Shown here one piece after another: positions 26,297-34,773 of a DNA stretch of 64,000 nt (position 1 is the stretch's first letter; the number at the start of each line of letters is the position of its first letter). The notes under the pieces are model-generated. The model saw nothing but the letters and a program-made list of their open reading frames with translations, made no database searches and was not told the origin of the DNA. The position numbers were made by a program, and so were the translations under genes. Origin of the DNA: Aquificota bacterium (GTDB taxonomy: Bacteria > Aquificota > Aquificia > Aquificales > Aquificaceae). The stretch spans positions 248,001-312,000 of the forward strand of contig CP076324.1 in assembly GCA_018771605.1 (NCBI GenBank), read 5' to 3'.

Positions 26297-27343
26297 ATGG
26301 CGCAAGAGAATAAAACAGAAAAGGCTACGCCTTATAGGCGTAGGAAGCTTAGGGAGGAAGGAAATGTAGCAAAAAGCCCAGAGCTTGCCTCTTCTATTAC
26401 TGTCTTTTTATCCTCTATAGTCCTTTTCTTCACCGGTGCCTATCTCTTCTATGAAGTTGTCGGCCTTATACGCCTTATTATGGAAAACCCATATGTAGGA
26501 TATTCTTCAATCTTTGGATTGTTGAGCCAAAGCCTTCCACGGTTGCTTCTTCCCTTTTTCCTAATAGCAGTGCTTGCGGTCATACTTGTTCATATAGGAC
26601 AGTTTGGCTTTATTTTTACCTTAAAACCTCTACAGTTTAAGTGGGAAAGATTAAACCCCTTTGAAGGATTAAAAAGATTGTTCTCTTTAAACACCCTATT
26701 TGAGCTTGTAAAGAATACACTAAAGGTTTCCTTGTTTATCATAGTTTCCTACTTTCTTGTAAAAGGAGATATAGACCATCTGCTTACTGCGCCCTCCGAG
26801 GACGCCCTTAGCTTTATACTCTATCTACTTAAGCTCATCTTTAAGATAGTGATAACGCTAAGCATCTTTGCCATACTAATATCCGTCCTTGACTATGGAT
26901 ATAAGAGGTGGGACTATGAAAGAAGGATAAGGATGAGTAAGGAGGAGGTAAAGGAAGAGTACAAACAGCATGAGGGCAACCCACAGATAAAAGGTGCGAT
27001 AAAAAGAAGGATGAGACAGCTTGCCCGTGGAAGGATGATGCAAGAGGTGCCAAAGGCGAGCGTGGTCATAACAAACCCAACCCACATAGCCATAGCCCTT
27101 AGGTATGACCCAGAAAGGGGTGATAAGGCTCCCAAGGTTTTGGCAAAGGGAAAGGGTATCGTGGCAGAAAGGATAATTGAGGTGGCTCAAGAGCATGGCG
27201 TTCCAATAATTAGAAAGGAAGAGTTGGCAAGGGCCATGTATCCTTTGGTTGAAGTTGGTGAAGAGATACCACCAAGGTTTTATAAGGCTGTGGCAGAGAT
27301 AATAGCCTTTATAATGTTTAGGAAGAAGAGGGTGGCGGTATGA
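26297..27343 (+). CDS. flhB: Flagellar export switch protein FlhB
   Basis: A 348-residue protein: a cytoplasmic start KTEKATPYRRRKLREEGNVAKSPEL, four membrane helices, then a cytoplasmic domain with the autocleavage motif Asn-Pro-Thr-His in VVITNPTHIAIALRYDP. Cleavage at this site switches export from rod/hook to filament substrates. The sequence looks complete. It overlaps the DUF2905 gene by 4 bp. Confidence 0.95.
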   Translation: MAQENKTEKATPYRRRKLREEGNVAKSPELASSITVFLSSIVLFFTGAYLFYEVVGLIRLIMENPYVGYSSIFGLLSQSLPRLLLPFFLIAVLAVILVHIGQFGFIFTLKPLQFKWERLNPFEGLKRLFSLNTLFELVKNTLKVSLFIIVSYFLVKGDIDHLLTAPSEDALSFILYLLKLIFKIVITLSIFAILISVLDYGYKRWDYERRIRMSKEEVKEEYKQHEGNPQIKGAIKRRMRQLARGRMMQEVPKASVVITNPTHIAIALRYDPERGDKAPKVLAKGKGIVAERIIEVAQEHGVPIIRKEELARAMYPLVEVGEEIPPRFYKAVAEIIAFIMFRKKRVAV

Positions 27344-27567
27344 GTGAAATGGGTAAAGTTCTGTTGCTTATGGGCCTTATCCTTATAATCTTAGGCCTTC
27401 TGCTTACCTTTTTTGAAAAGTTACCCTTTGGGCTTGGAAGGCTTCCGGGAGACATACTTATAAAAAGGGATGGCTTTACCTTCTATTTCCCTATAGCCAC
27501 TTCTTTGGTGTTAAGCATACTTTTTTCTTTACTTCTTATGCTTTTGGTAAATCTTTTGAAAAGATAA
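27340..27567 (+). CDS. DUF2905 family membrane protein
   Basis: A 75-residue protein with two hydrophobic helices flanking the conserved core KLPFGLGRLPGDILIKRDGFTFYFP, which is the DUF2905 signature. Function is not known for the family. It is coupled to flhB by a 4-bp overlap and ends 1 bp before the 3' end of the tRNA-Asp gene on the other strand. Confidence 0.88.
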   Translation: MSEMGKVLLLMGLILIILGLLLTFFEKLPFGLGRLPGDILIKRDGFTFYFPIATSLVLSILFSLLLMLLVNLLKR

Positions 27568-27568
27568 G

Positions 27569-27646
27569 TGGCGGAGCCGACGGGACTTGAACCCGCGCCC
27601 TCCGGCTTGACAGGCCGGCGTTCTGACCGGGCTGAACTACGGCTCC
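27569..27646 (-). tRNA. tRNA-Asp (anticodon GTC)
   Basis: A 78-nt gene including an encoded CCA end. The 7-bp acceptor stem pairs GGAGCCG with CGGCTCC, followed by discriminator G. The anticodon stem CCGGC/GCCGG encloses loop CTGTCAA, giving anticodon GTC. The T arm reads GCGGG-TTCAAGT-CCCGT. A TATAAT (minus strand, 27658-27663) lies 11 bp upstream and directly abuts the stop of the pterin dehydratase gene. Confidence 0.95.
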
Positions 27647-27657
27647 TACAGATTTAT

Positions 27658-27663
27658 ATTATA
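27658..27663 (-). promoter_or_regulatory. -10 box of tRNA-Asp
   Basis: Minus-strand TATAAT immediately after the stop codon of the upstream gene and 11 bp before the mature tRNA 5' end. No good -35 hexamer is seen, as it would lie within the upstream coding sequence. Confidence 0.5.
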
Positions 27664-27978
27664 TCACCTTTTTAGAAGAAGTGTAGCCAGTTTTTCTATT
27701 TCCAATGCTAAGTTAAAGTCCTTTTCTGTAATACCGCCAGTCTCGTGTGTTGTTAGCCTTATTTTGAGTTTTTTAAAGCTTACTTCCACATCTGGATGAT
27801 GCCAATGAGCTTCCGCAAGGCTTGCTATTGCATTAAAAAGAAAAACAGTTTCTTTCCAGTTTTTTGTATTGTATTCCCTTATTAGGTAGTTATCTTGGTG
27901 TTTCCACTCGGGAAGGGCCTTTAGGCCCTCTTCTATCTCTTGCCTTGAATATACTCTCAATTCTCCATCGCCTGGCAT
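27664..27978 (-). CDS. phhB: Pterin-4a-carbinolamine dehydratase
   Basis: A 104-residue protein of the PCD/DCoH family. The active-site motif is EAHWHHPDVEVSFKKLKIRLTTHETGGIT, with the conserved His residues. It dehydrates 4a-hydroxytetrahydropterin, recycling the cofactor of aromatic amino acid hydroxylases; in bacteria without such hydroxylases other roles have been suggested. Its start overlaps the end of the Fur-family gene by 22 bp and has no good ribosome binding site, so it is probably translated by coupling. Confidence 0.88.
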   Translation of the reverse strand: MPGDGELRVYSRQEIEEGLKALPEWKHQDNYLIREYNTKNWKETVFLFNAIASLAEAHWHHPDVEVSFKKLKIRLTTHETGGITEKDFNLALEIEKLATLLLKR

Positions 27979-28385
27979 TTAGGGCATACCCCGTATATAT
28001 GCAGGGAGTAGTTATGCACCTTATAACCTTCCATATACTGTGGAGGATTCCAATCTATGCAAAACTCTATATCCTTTATGGCTCCGCATTGGGTACATAT
28101 AAGGTGATGGTGGTCGCTCGTGTTGGCATCGTAGCGTACAGAACCACCCCAGTAGGCCACCTTTTTGACAAATCCAAGCTCTTCAAGAGTTTCCACCGTT
28201 CTGTATACGGTTGCAAGAGATACAAAGGGGTATTTCTTCTTTATCTCGTTGTATATATCCTCCACAGTAGGATGGTCATCCCTGCTAAGAAGCACCTCAT
28301 ACACCGCCACCCTTTGGGGCGTAATCTTTAGCCCCATATTCTTACAAGCCTCTATAAACTCCTTAATTTTTTCCTCTTTAAGCAT
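27957..28385 (-). CDS. Fur-family metal- or peroxide-responsive repressor
   Basis: A 142-residue Fur-family protein. The winged-helix part has GLKITPQRVAVYEVLLSRDDHPTVEDIY and ATVYRTVETLEELGFVKKV. The metal-binding part has DHHHLICTQCGAIKDIE and a second CXXC (VCPKC), forming the structural zinc site. The HHH patch and overall length resemble PerR and Fur equally, so the sensed signal is unresolved. The ATG directly follows a symmetric A/T-rich 20-bp spacer shared with the DUF192 gene and has no ribosome binding site. Confidence 0.88.
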   Translation of the reverse strand: MLKEEKIKEFIEACKNMGLKITPQRVAVYEVLLSRDDHPTVEDIYNEIKKKYPFVSLATVYRTVETLEELGFVKKVAYWGGSVRYDANTSDHHHLICTQCGAIKDIEFCIDWNPPQYMEGYKVHNYSLHIYGVCPKCQAMEN

Positions 28386-28405
28386 AAGTATATAATATAA
28401 ACCAC
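28386..28405. promoter_or_regulatory. 20-bp bidirectional promoter between fur-like and DUF192 genes
   Basis: The whole gap between two divergent ATGs is 20 bp. It contains TATAAT on the plus strand (28391-28396), nine bases before the DUF192 ATG. Its near-symmetric complement gives TATATT/TATTAT on the minus strand, six to eight bases before the regulator ATG. Neither start has a Shine-Dalgarno site, so both messages would be leaderless or nearly so. Confidence 0.55.
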
Positions 28406-28783
28406 ATGCTAATAATTTTCAATATCATACTCTCTTTCCTTGCTTTGGCTAAGGATATGCAATTTCCTACTTGCAGGCTCATGGTGGCAGACACACAAGA
28501 GGAACGAGAAAAGGGCCTTATGGGGTATAGGTACCTTGTGGGTTATGATGGTATGGTTTTTGTTTATAAAGACAAAAGGATAAGGCATTTTTGGAACAAG
28601 AACACCTACCTTGAGCTTGATCTGTACTGGATTGAGGGTAATAAGCTTGTAGGAAGGTCCTATCTTCCACCGGTGGATAAGGCTGGAATAGTAATAGTTT
28701 CTTCTCCAAAGCCTGTGGATGCTGTTGTGGAGCTTATTAAGGACAGGAGGTGTGTTTATAAGGGTATATTGCTTTCACCTTAG
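28406..28783 (+). CDS. DUF192 family secreted protein
   Basis: A 125-residue protein with an N-terminal signal peptide (about residues 1-15, ending FLALAK) and the DUF192 core: [47 protein letters not shown] and a closing [15 protein letters not shown]. The family is small, beta-rich and of unknown function. It is divergent from the Fur-family gene, and its last 9 bp overlap the 3' end of mraY on the other strand. Confidence 0.88.
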   Translation: MLIIFNIILSFLALAKDMQFPTCRLMVADTQEEREKGLMGYRYLVGYDGMVFVYKDKRIRHFWNKNTYLELDLYWIEGNKLVGRSYLPPVDKAGIVIVSSPKPVDAVVELIKDRRCVYKGILLSP

Positions 28784-29854
28784 CTTTAGCATTGCCAACG
28801 CCAGAATGCCAAGCAGAAGTGATATGATCCACATCCTTACAACTATCTTTGGTTCTGGAACTCCAGATAGTTCAAGGTGATGGTGAAAAGGTGCCATCTT
28901 AAACAGCCTTTTGCCTTTTGTGATCTTAAAGTATGCCACTTGAAGTATTACTGAAAGGGTTTCAAAGACAAAAATACCACCAGCTATAGGAAGTAAAAGC
29001 TCCGACTTGGAGACCAAGGCTATAACCCCAAGCCCAGCCCCCAAGGAAAGGGCCCCCACATCTCCCATAAAAAGCTGTGCAGGAAAGGCATTGAACCACA
29101 AAAAGCCCAGTCCAGCACCTACTATGGCAAAGCACAAGATGGTAAGGTCTCCTGCATAAGGCACATAGGGAATGTTAAGGTAGTTGGCTATGCCCATATG
29201 CCCCGTTGCGTAGGCAACTATACCAAGGCTTGCAGCTGTGGTCATAACAGGTCCAATAGCAAGGCCATCAAGCCCATCTGTTAGGTTTACGGCGTTTGAT
29301 GTGGCCACTATAACAAACATGGCAAAGGGTATGTAAAGGATGCCAAGGTCAATCTGTAGGTTTTTAAACAGAGGGAAATAGAGCTTTGTATTAATATCAC
29401 CGTGCATATATATAAAAAAGGCAGTTATGCCAGCTACAAACACTTGGGCTATGAATTTTTTCTTGGCTGATATACCTTTTTTGTTCCTTAGTTTTACCAT
29501 ATCATCCCAAAGGCCAATGAGGGCAAAGCCCAAAATACAAAAGGTTATTATCCAAAAATATAAAAGGTCAAGCCTCATAAGTAAAAGAGAGGAAAGTAGA
29601 ACAGAAAGCACTATGATAAGGCCACCCATGGTGGGAACGTATCTTTTTACCAAATGCCCCTCTGGAGTATATTCTCTTATATAACCTTTAAAAAGCCTTT
29701 GTATGGCCTTCATCTTTTTCATAAAAAAGGGTGTAAGTATGAGCGTTATTGTGAAGGCTATAAGCACAGCCAAAAAGGACCTAAAGGTTATGTATTTAAA
29801 CACATTGAAGACAAAGAAGTAATCTCTAAGGTAAAGGGCTAAATGGTATAGCAT
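28775..29854 (-). CDS. mraY: Phospho-N-acetylmuramoyl-pentapeptide transferase
   Basis: A 359-residue polytopic membrane enzyme that makes lipid I from UDP-MurNAc-pentapeptide and undecaprenyl phosphate. Catalytic Asp pair D117-D118 sits in GLWDDMVK. The third is in [13 protein letters not shown] (D193/D196), and the His-rich loop is [13 protein letters not shown] near residue 325. About ten membrane segments are visible, as expected. It is not in a dcw cluster here; it follows the RNA methyltransferase gene by one base. Confidence 0.95.
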   Translation of the reverse strand: MLYHLALYLRDYFFVFNVFKYITFRSFLAVLIAFTITLILTPFFMKKMKAIQRLFKGYIREYTPEGHLVKRYVPTMGGLIIVLSVLLSSLLLMRLDLLYFWIITFCILGFALIGLWDDMVKLRNKKGISAKKKFIAQVFVAGITAFFIYMHGDINTKLYFPLFKNLQIDLGILYIPFAMFVIVATSNAVNLTDGLDGLAIGPVMTTAASLGIVAYATGHMGIANYLNIPYVPYAGDLTILCFAIVGAGLGFLWFNAFPAQLFMGDVGALSLGAGLGVIALVSKSELLLPIAGGIFVFETLSVILQVAYFKITKGKRLFKMAPFHHHLELSGVPEPKIVVRMWIISLLLGILALAMLKLR

Positions 29855-29855
29855 C

Positions 29856-30428
29856 TTAGCACCTGTTCCTGCTTAGGAGTCTGTCAAGTATTATGGCAAC
29901 GGCGTTCCTAACAGAGAGATGGTTCCAGTCTCCAGCACCGTATATAGGCTCAAGGATGTAGTCAAAGGTGTTCATAAGGGATGGGGGAACTCCATAGCCC
30001 GTGCCAAAAACTATCAAAAAGTCCCTTTCCCTTTTGTTTATTTCTTCCGAAAGCCATTTGTAAGATACGGTGTTTGGGTAAGTTCTTGCATCTGTGCCAA
30101 CAACCACTGGCTTTTTGCCCCTTGTTGCTGTTATGTCCTCAAGCACTTCTTCAAAGGTATAACATAGCTTTACAAGCTTTACCACCTCATTTCTTGTAGG
30201 GTTTGTCTTTTGACCCTCCTCTGAAAGCCAATAGTCTATCTGCTTTCTAATTATCATTCTTTGGCCATCCACTGGTTGTACTATATAGTAGGTGTTTATC
30301 TCATAGGCCCTTGCAGGCCTTGCAATATCATGAAGGTCCATGGTGGTAAAAGAGGTTATGATGCTCCTCCCTTCCTTATCCATGGCTGGAAAGTGGAGGA
30401 GAGCAATAAAAACATTATGGTTTATCAT
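29856..30428 (-). CDS. SAM-dependent RNA methyltransferase, TM1570/SPOUT type
   Basis: A 190-residue protein resembling the small SPOUT-class family typified by Thermotoga TM1570. The N-terminus [37 protein letters not shown] and the C-terminal [25 protein letters not shown] and [15 protein letters not shown] form the trefoil-knot SAM-binding pattern. RNA target is not known. No ribosome binding site is evident. It follows kup by 18 bp on the same strand. Confidence 0.8.
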   Translation of the reverse strand: MINHNVFIALLHFPAMDKEGRSIITSFTTMDLHDIARPARAYEINTYYIVQPVDGQRMIIRKQIDYWLSEEGQKTNPTRNEVVKLVKLCYTFEEVLEDITATRGKKPVVVGTDARTYPNTVSYKWLSEEINKRERDFLIVFGTGYGVPPSLMNTFDYILEPIYGAGDWNHLSVRNAVAIILDRLLSRNRC

Positions 30429-30446
30429 AAATTCCTTATTATAACA

Positions 30447-32261
30447 CTAAAACTCAACTCTAACTGCCACTCCATGCAGTTTTTTATGTGGAAACCTATA
30501 AAACTCTACAAAGCTGGGGGTAGAACGCTTTATCCAGCTAAAGATTTTCCACAGGAGTTTATCCGTATATATGTACTCAACGCCGTAGAATATAACCTTT
30601 TCTCTTATTCCAACCTTTGAGAGCTCCTTATCAATATCCAAAACCTCCATATATCCATACCTTATTTCAACAAGCCTTAGTCCTTCCGCTATGCTTCCTT
30701 TTACAAAAGTCTCGGTACCAAAGGGTTCATCCTTTTTCAATAGGGAAAGAAACACATTATCCTTGTATAGTATGCCATGGTCAAACATGGTTTGAATAAC
30801 ATAAGGCGGTATGGCTTTTAAATCCCTTATCAAAAATATGGCTGTGCCTTCTATCTTTGGAGATTTTTTGTATATATCTTCAAATTCTATAACAAACTCT
30901 TTAAATGGTTTGAATCTCATCTTTTTGTAGAGCCTTGCCTGACCTTTTATGTAAAGCGTCATTATAGATAAGGGTACAGAAGCAAAAAAGATGGACAAGT
31001 ATGCACCGTGAGGTATTTTTGTAATATTGGATAGCCAAAAGGTTAGGTCTACTATCACTAGTAATAAAGCAATGAAAAAGTGTAAATATAACTTTTTAAG
31101 GAAGTAAATTATCATAAGGAAAAAGCCAGTGATGCTCATGGTTGTTATAACAGCAAAGCCGTAAGCTGCAGCCATATTGTCTGAAGTTTTGAAGTTGAAA
31201 TACATAAATATAACACCCAACATTAAGGCCCAATTTACCGCTGGTATGTATATCTGTGTGCTTATCTCTGTGGATGTGTGTTTTACATTAAGAAGTGGAG
31301 CTATCCTTGTGTTTATAGCCTGAAATACAATGGAAAAGACACCGCTTATGAGGGCTTGGGAGGCTATGATGCCGGCTACTATTACGAGTAAAAGAAAAGG
31401 TATATAAAATCTATCTCCCAGTAATGCTTTTGCTGATGCAAAAAATATAGATTGTCCCTCCACAGTGGTGTTAAGTATGACAAAAGCCACCTGTCCAAGA
31501 TAGTTTAAAGTTAACATAAAAAACACAAAGACCCATGCCCTTCTTATAGATACCCTTCCAAGATGCCCCATATCTGCGTATAGGGCTTCTCCTCCTGTAG
31601 CTGCCAAAATAACCTCAGATAGGGCTATAAAGCCTTTTAGCGGGTTTGATATTAAAAACTCAATGGCGTAGTGGGGACTAAGGGCTTTTATGACCTGTGG
31701 TGCTTGTAAAATATAGTAAAGTCCTATTATACCTATGGAAGTAAACCAAAGGACCATTATGGGTCCAAAGAAACTGCCTATCTTGCCCGTTCCCTTACTT
31801 TGAATGGAAAAGAGTGCTATTGTTATGATTATGGCTATGAGAATTACTTCCGATTGGGGCATGTTTTCAAATCCAGGGATAAGCCTTATACCCTCGGAAG
31901 AGCTTAGGATGGTTATGGCTGGTGTGATTACACCATCTCCCATAAGGAAGCTAAGGCCCAACACTATTAAAGCCCTATAAAGTTTTCTAAGTTTTTGGTT
32001 TTTTGTAAGAGACTTGGCTATTTCGCCCAAAACTACTATTCCACCCTCCCCTTTTATGCTTAGGTTCATGGCAAGCCATGCATATTGAACAGAAACCAGT
32101 ATGATTAGCGTCCAAATTATGAGAGATGCTATGCCTACCATCTGGTCCTTTTCTGGTTTTGTGAGTAGCATAAGGACTGTTAGTGTATATATTGGGCTTG
32201 TTCCAATGTCGCCAAATACTGCACCTATGGCTCTTATGATATCCCTTATTTCTTTTAACAT
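30447..32261 (-). CDS. kup: KUP-type potassium uptake permease
   Basis: A 604-residue membrane protein of the KUP/HAK family. The first helix has GAVFGDIGTSPIYTL, a family hallmark. Later come VLGLSFLMGDGVITPAITILSS, GTGKIGSFFGPIMVLWF and EALYADMGHLGRVSIRRAW. About 12 membrane helices occupy residues 1-440, followed by a cytoplasmic C-terminal domain. It takes up K+ with protons. Kup starts 2 bp upstream of the end of trpC (both minus strand), suggesting co-transcription. Confidence 0.93.
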   Translation of the reverse strand: MLKEIRDIIRAIGAVFGDIGTSPIYTLTVLMLLTKPEKDQMVGIASLIIWTLIILVSVQYAWLAMNLSIKGEGGIVVLGEIAKSLTKNQKLRKLYRALIVLGLSFLMGDGVITPAITILSSSEGIRLIPGFENMPQSEVILIAIIITIALFSIQSKGTGKIGSFFGPIMVLWFTSIGIIGLYYILQAPQVIKALSPHYAIEFLISNPLKGFIALSEVILAATGGEALYADMGHLGRVSIRRAWVFVFFMLTLNYLGQVAFVILNTTVEGQSIFFASAKALLGDRFYIPFLLLVIVAGIIASQALISGVFSIVFQAINTRIAPLLNVKHTSTEISTQIYIPAVNWALMLGVIFMYFNFKTSDNMAAAYGFAVITTMSITGFFLMIIYFLKKLYLHFFIALLLVIVDLTFWLSNITKIPHGAYLSIFFASVPLSIMTLYIKGQARLYKKMRFKPFKEFVIEFEDIYKKSPKIEGTAIFLIRDLKAIPPYVIQTMFDHGILYKDNVFLSLLKKDEPFGTETFVKGSIAEGLRLVEIRYGYMEVLDIDKELSKVGIREKVIFYGVEYIYTDKLLWKIFSWIKRSTPSFVEFYRFPHKKLHGVAVRVEF

Positions 32262-32263
32262 CC

Positions 32264-33052
32264 CTAAAGATGTATTTTAACATAGCCCAAAAGCTCTTTT
32301 AGCTTTTTGAAGGGGTCTTGGCTTTTCATAAGGCTTGTGCCAATGAGGAAGGCATCCACTCCAAGGTTTTCCAGCTTTAGGATCTGCTCCCTATTATCTA
32401 TGCCACTTTCAGCGATCACAAACCTGGCGCCCATCTCCTTTATCTTTGGTGCAAGCCTTTCCGATAGGCTTACATCCACCCTTAAAGTATCAAGGTCTCT
32501 GTTGTTTATGCCTATTATGTAGGCTCCTGCCTTTAAGGCTCTTTCTGCCTCCTCAAGAGAAAAGACCTCCGCTATATGGGAGAGGCCAAGCTCCTTTGAA
32601 TAATCAAGAAGATCCTTCAAAAGGCTATCCTCAAGGATTCTTACTATAAGCAAAACTATATCTCCGCCGTAGGCCTTTGCCTCAAGCACCTGCACTGGAT
32701 GCAAAATAAAGTCCTTTCTGAGCAATGGAAGGCTCACTGCCCTTCTTACCTCAAGGAGGTCCTCCAATGAACCGTTAAAAAAGCTTCTATCTGTAAGGAC
32801 AGAAATGGCAATGGCTCCAGCTTTCTCATAGACCTTTGCTTGGTCCACAGCGGACACATCCTTTATCTTGCCCTCCGATGGCGAGGCTCTTTTTACCTCT
32901 GCAATTATCCTTGTCCTACAGGAGGTTAAGGCCTTCTCAAAAGGGTAGTAGTCTTTTCTCTCCTTTATAAGGCCTTCAAGCTCTTTTATATACTCTAAAG
33001 ATGTGTTTATCTCTTTCCTCTTCTGCTCAAGTATCCTTTCTAAAACTCCTAT
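32264..33052 (-). CDS. trpC: Indole-3-glycerol phosphate synthase, apparent ATA start
   Basis: A 262-residue TIM barrel of tryptophan synthesis. Signatures are LERILEQKRKEI at the N-terminus, IIAEVKRASPSEG with the catalytic Lys, LLRKDFILHPVQVLEAKAYG, IGINNRDLDTL and ESGI. A conventional start (GTG at 32857) would remove the catalytic Lys segment, so the gene must begin upstream. There the frame has no ATG, GTG or TTG back into the preceding gene, but ATA at 33052 lies eight bases after AGGAGG and overlaps the preceding TAG stop as ATAG. That ATA is the best start and gives family length. Confidence 0.88.
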   Translation of the reverse strand: MGVLERILEQKRKEINTSLEYIKELEGLIKERKDYYPFEKALTSCRTRIIAEVKRASPSEGKIKDVSAVDQAKVYEKAGAIAISVLTDRSFFNGSLEDLLEVRRAVSLPLLRKDFILHPVQVLEAKAYGGDIVLLIVRILEDSLLKDLLDYSKELGLSHIAEVFSLEEAERALKAGAYIIGINNRDLDTLRVDVSLSERLAPKIKEMGARFVIAESGIDNREQILKLENLGVDAFLIGTSLMKSQDPFKKLKELLGYVKIHL

Positions 33053-33636
33053 GGATAGACCCTCCTGTATTCCTTTCCTTCCTTCTTGTATATGGCTTCC
33101 ACGCCAAAGCCTTCCCTTTTTAACTCTTCATAGATCTCCTTGGCCTTTCCAAATCCATGCACAGCCAAAACCACTCCACACCTTGGGTCTATCTCATCGG
33201 GTATGGGTATAAGTTTAGCCTTTCCTTTAAGGTGCTTTTCTGCCCTTGTGCCTTCCGATATTGCCGTAAAGGTTATAAAGTGGTCTGGTTTTTTGCTGAA
33301 GGGGTTTATCTGCATAAGTATATGCCTTACGTGGAGCTTTACTCCAAGGGAGTGGAACTTTATCCAATACCAAAGGCTTGGCTCTATAGCCTGAGACCTC
33401 TTCCTTAGAACGGCTATAACCTTACCATCCTCTTTTTTAAGTTTGACAAGCTCGTTGCCCGTTTGCAAACACCAGCTCATAATGTCCCTTTCAAAGCCTG
33501 GGTCTGTGGATATAACGGTGAGGGTTTGCCCCTCTTGTAATTTTCTCATCTTCTCCGATGTTATAACCACAGGTAAAGGACACATAAGCCCAGTTAGGTC
33601 AAGGTGTTCTTCTTTAACCTCTTCCATCGTCTTCAT
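33049..33636 (-). CDS. TusA domain fused to DUF3343 domain
   Basis: A 195-residue two-domain protein. Residues 8-80 are a TusA/SirA fold with LDLTGLMCPLPVVITSEKMRKL, including the sulfur-carrying Cys of the CPxP motif. Residues 115-185 match DUF3343, a putative Se/S carrier: FTAISEGTRAEKHLKGKAKLIPIPDEIDPRCGVVLAV, with a conserved Cys. The fusion would place two sulfur (or selenium) carrier cysteines on one chain. It is upstream of trpC and overlaps its proposed start. No sulfurtransferase or selenium gene is adjacent; the partner is unknown. Confidence 0.8.
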   Translation of the reverse strand: MKTMEEVKEEHLDLTGLMCPLPVVITSEKMRKLQEGQTLTVISTDPGFERDIMSWCLQTGNELVKLKKEDGKVIAVLRKRSQAIEPSLWYWIKFHSLGVKLHVRHILMQINPFSKKPDHFITFTAISEGTRAEKHLKGKAKLIPIPDEIDPRCGVVLAVHGFGKAKEIYEELKREGFGVEAIYKKEGKEYRRVYP

Positions 33637-33645
33637 GGCTTCACC

Positions 33646-34491
33646 TCACACCGCTATCACCTTAGCTTTGGACTTTTCTTCAAAGCCTTCTATGTATAAA
33701 TTTATAAGCTTACTGGCTTTTTCAAGGTTTTTTAACAGCTCCTTATCGTAAAGCTCTAAGGGATTATTAAAGTAAAAGCTTACTTTGGCCTTCCCCTTTT
33801 CAAGTTCTATGGGTACATGGAAGCTATATGTGGATGGGTCTATCTCCTTAGAACTGTCCTCGTAAATTGGTACAATCCTTATCGCCTTTAGATTGAACTC
33901 TTCTTTTATAGACCTAAGATAATGTTCAAGGCTTGAACTTTCTTCAATCTTATCCAAAAGAGAGGCATACATTTTAATGCTTGATAGTTCTTTTTCTAAC
34001 CTACCATAATCAGAAATCATTTTGTGGTATGCTTTTCGCAGGTTCTTTATATAGAACCTTTCTTTTCTAAGAGCTTCTATTAGATCTGGATGTATGGAAG
34101 CTATGTAAATACCTATAAGCAAGGGTAAAATTGTAAGCCCAACCTTACCATAGTGGTAAAGAGAAAAGATAATAGATAACCAAAGAAAGAGAGTACCTTG
34201 AAATATCTTCCTGCTTGTATTAAGGGATATAAATGGTAAAAAAGTCAAGAAGGATTCCTTTTGTCCAGATAAAAAGGCCAAAATTGGTATAAAAATTAGA
34301 TCTCCATAACTTTTGAATATTTTTAACTTTCCAGGGTACAAGAAGTTATACATACTAACCAGCAGGTATATTACGGAAGGTATTATTATTAGGGCTTGCT
34401 TGGTGGGTGGTTTGCCAATAGAAATTGTAATAAAGTAGCTAAAGACCAGCACCCTAAGCACCAAGGAGATTAAAGCTATATCCCTCAGCAC
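33646..34491 (-). CDS. Membrane protein with coiled coil and GAF-like C-terminus, no output domain
   Basis: A 281-residue protein I do not recognise. Residues 1-135 hold about five hydrophobic segments. Residues 140-175 form a charged helix typical of a signalling coiled coil. Residues 180-265 (LEHYLRSIKEEFNLKAIRIVPIYED, then YSFHVPIELEKGKAKVSFYF) have the alternating pattern of a GAF-like domain. The layout is that of a sensor input module, but no kinase, cyclase or phosphatase domain follows. It is nine bases upstream of the TusA-DUF3343 gene and follows the 85-residue gene by 9 bp. Confidence 0.6.
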   Translation of the reverse strand: MLRDIALISLVLRVLVFSYFITISIGKPPTKQALIIIPSVIYLLVSMYNFLYPGKLKIFKSYGDLIFIPILAFLSGQKESFLTFLPFISLNTSRKIFQGTLFLWLSIIFSLYHYGKVGLTILPLLIGIYIASIHPDLIEALRKERFYIKNLRKAYHKMISDYGRLEKELSSIKMYASLLDKIEESSSLEHYLRSIKEEFNLKAIRIVPIYEDSSKEIDPSTYSFHVPIELEKGKAKVSFYFNNPLELYDKELLKNLEKASKLINLYIEGFEEKSKAKVIAV

Positions 34492-34500
34492 GGTAATATT

Positions 34501-34758
34501 TTACTCCACTTCAATTCTTTTTACCTTTTCTTTCTTTTCCCTTTTCTCTATTTTTCCTTCCAGCTTGCTCACTTCATAATCTACAAGCGTTTTGAGGATC
34601 TTCCAAAAGGAAAGCTCTATTGTATATAGATTCTTCATCACTTCCCTCCTTATCTCCTTTGGTGGAAGCAAAAGCTCAAAGACCTTAAAAACATCCTTCC
34701 TTAGCTCTTCTACTTGCTCCTCAAGGCTTTCTTGTTCCAGCTTTTCCTTTTTCCCCAT
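34501..34758 (-). CDS. Small charged hypothetical protein
   Basis: An 85-residue helical, highly charged protein (ESLEEQVEELRKDVFKVFELLLPPKEIRREVMKNLYTIELSF). It has no known domain, signal peptide or membrane helix. The Pro-Pro in the middle separates two helices, and the C-terminal 20 residues are Lys/Glu repeats. It lies between pdxJ (15 bp upstream) and the membrane protein at 33646 (9 bp downstream), so it is likely co-transcribed with both. Confidence 0.6.
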   Translation of the reverse strand: MGKKEKLEQESLEEQVEELRKDVFKVFELLLPPKEIRREVMKNLYTIELSFWKILKTLVDYEVSKLEGKIEKREKKEKVKRIEVE

Positions 34759-34773
34759 GCTTTAAAATATATC

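Noticed and set aside
32264-32857. Short trpC starting at GTG 32857
   Set aside because: This start would remove the conserved N-terminus and the catalytic Lys motif EVKRASPSEG.
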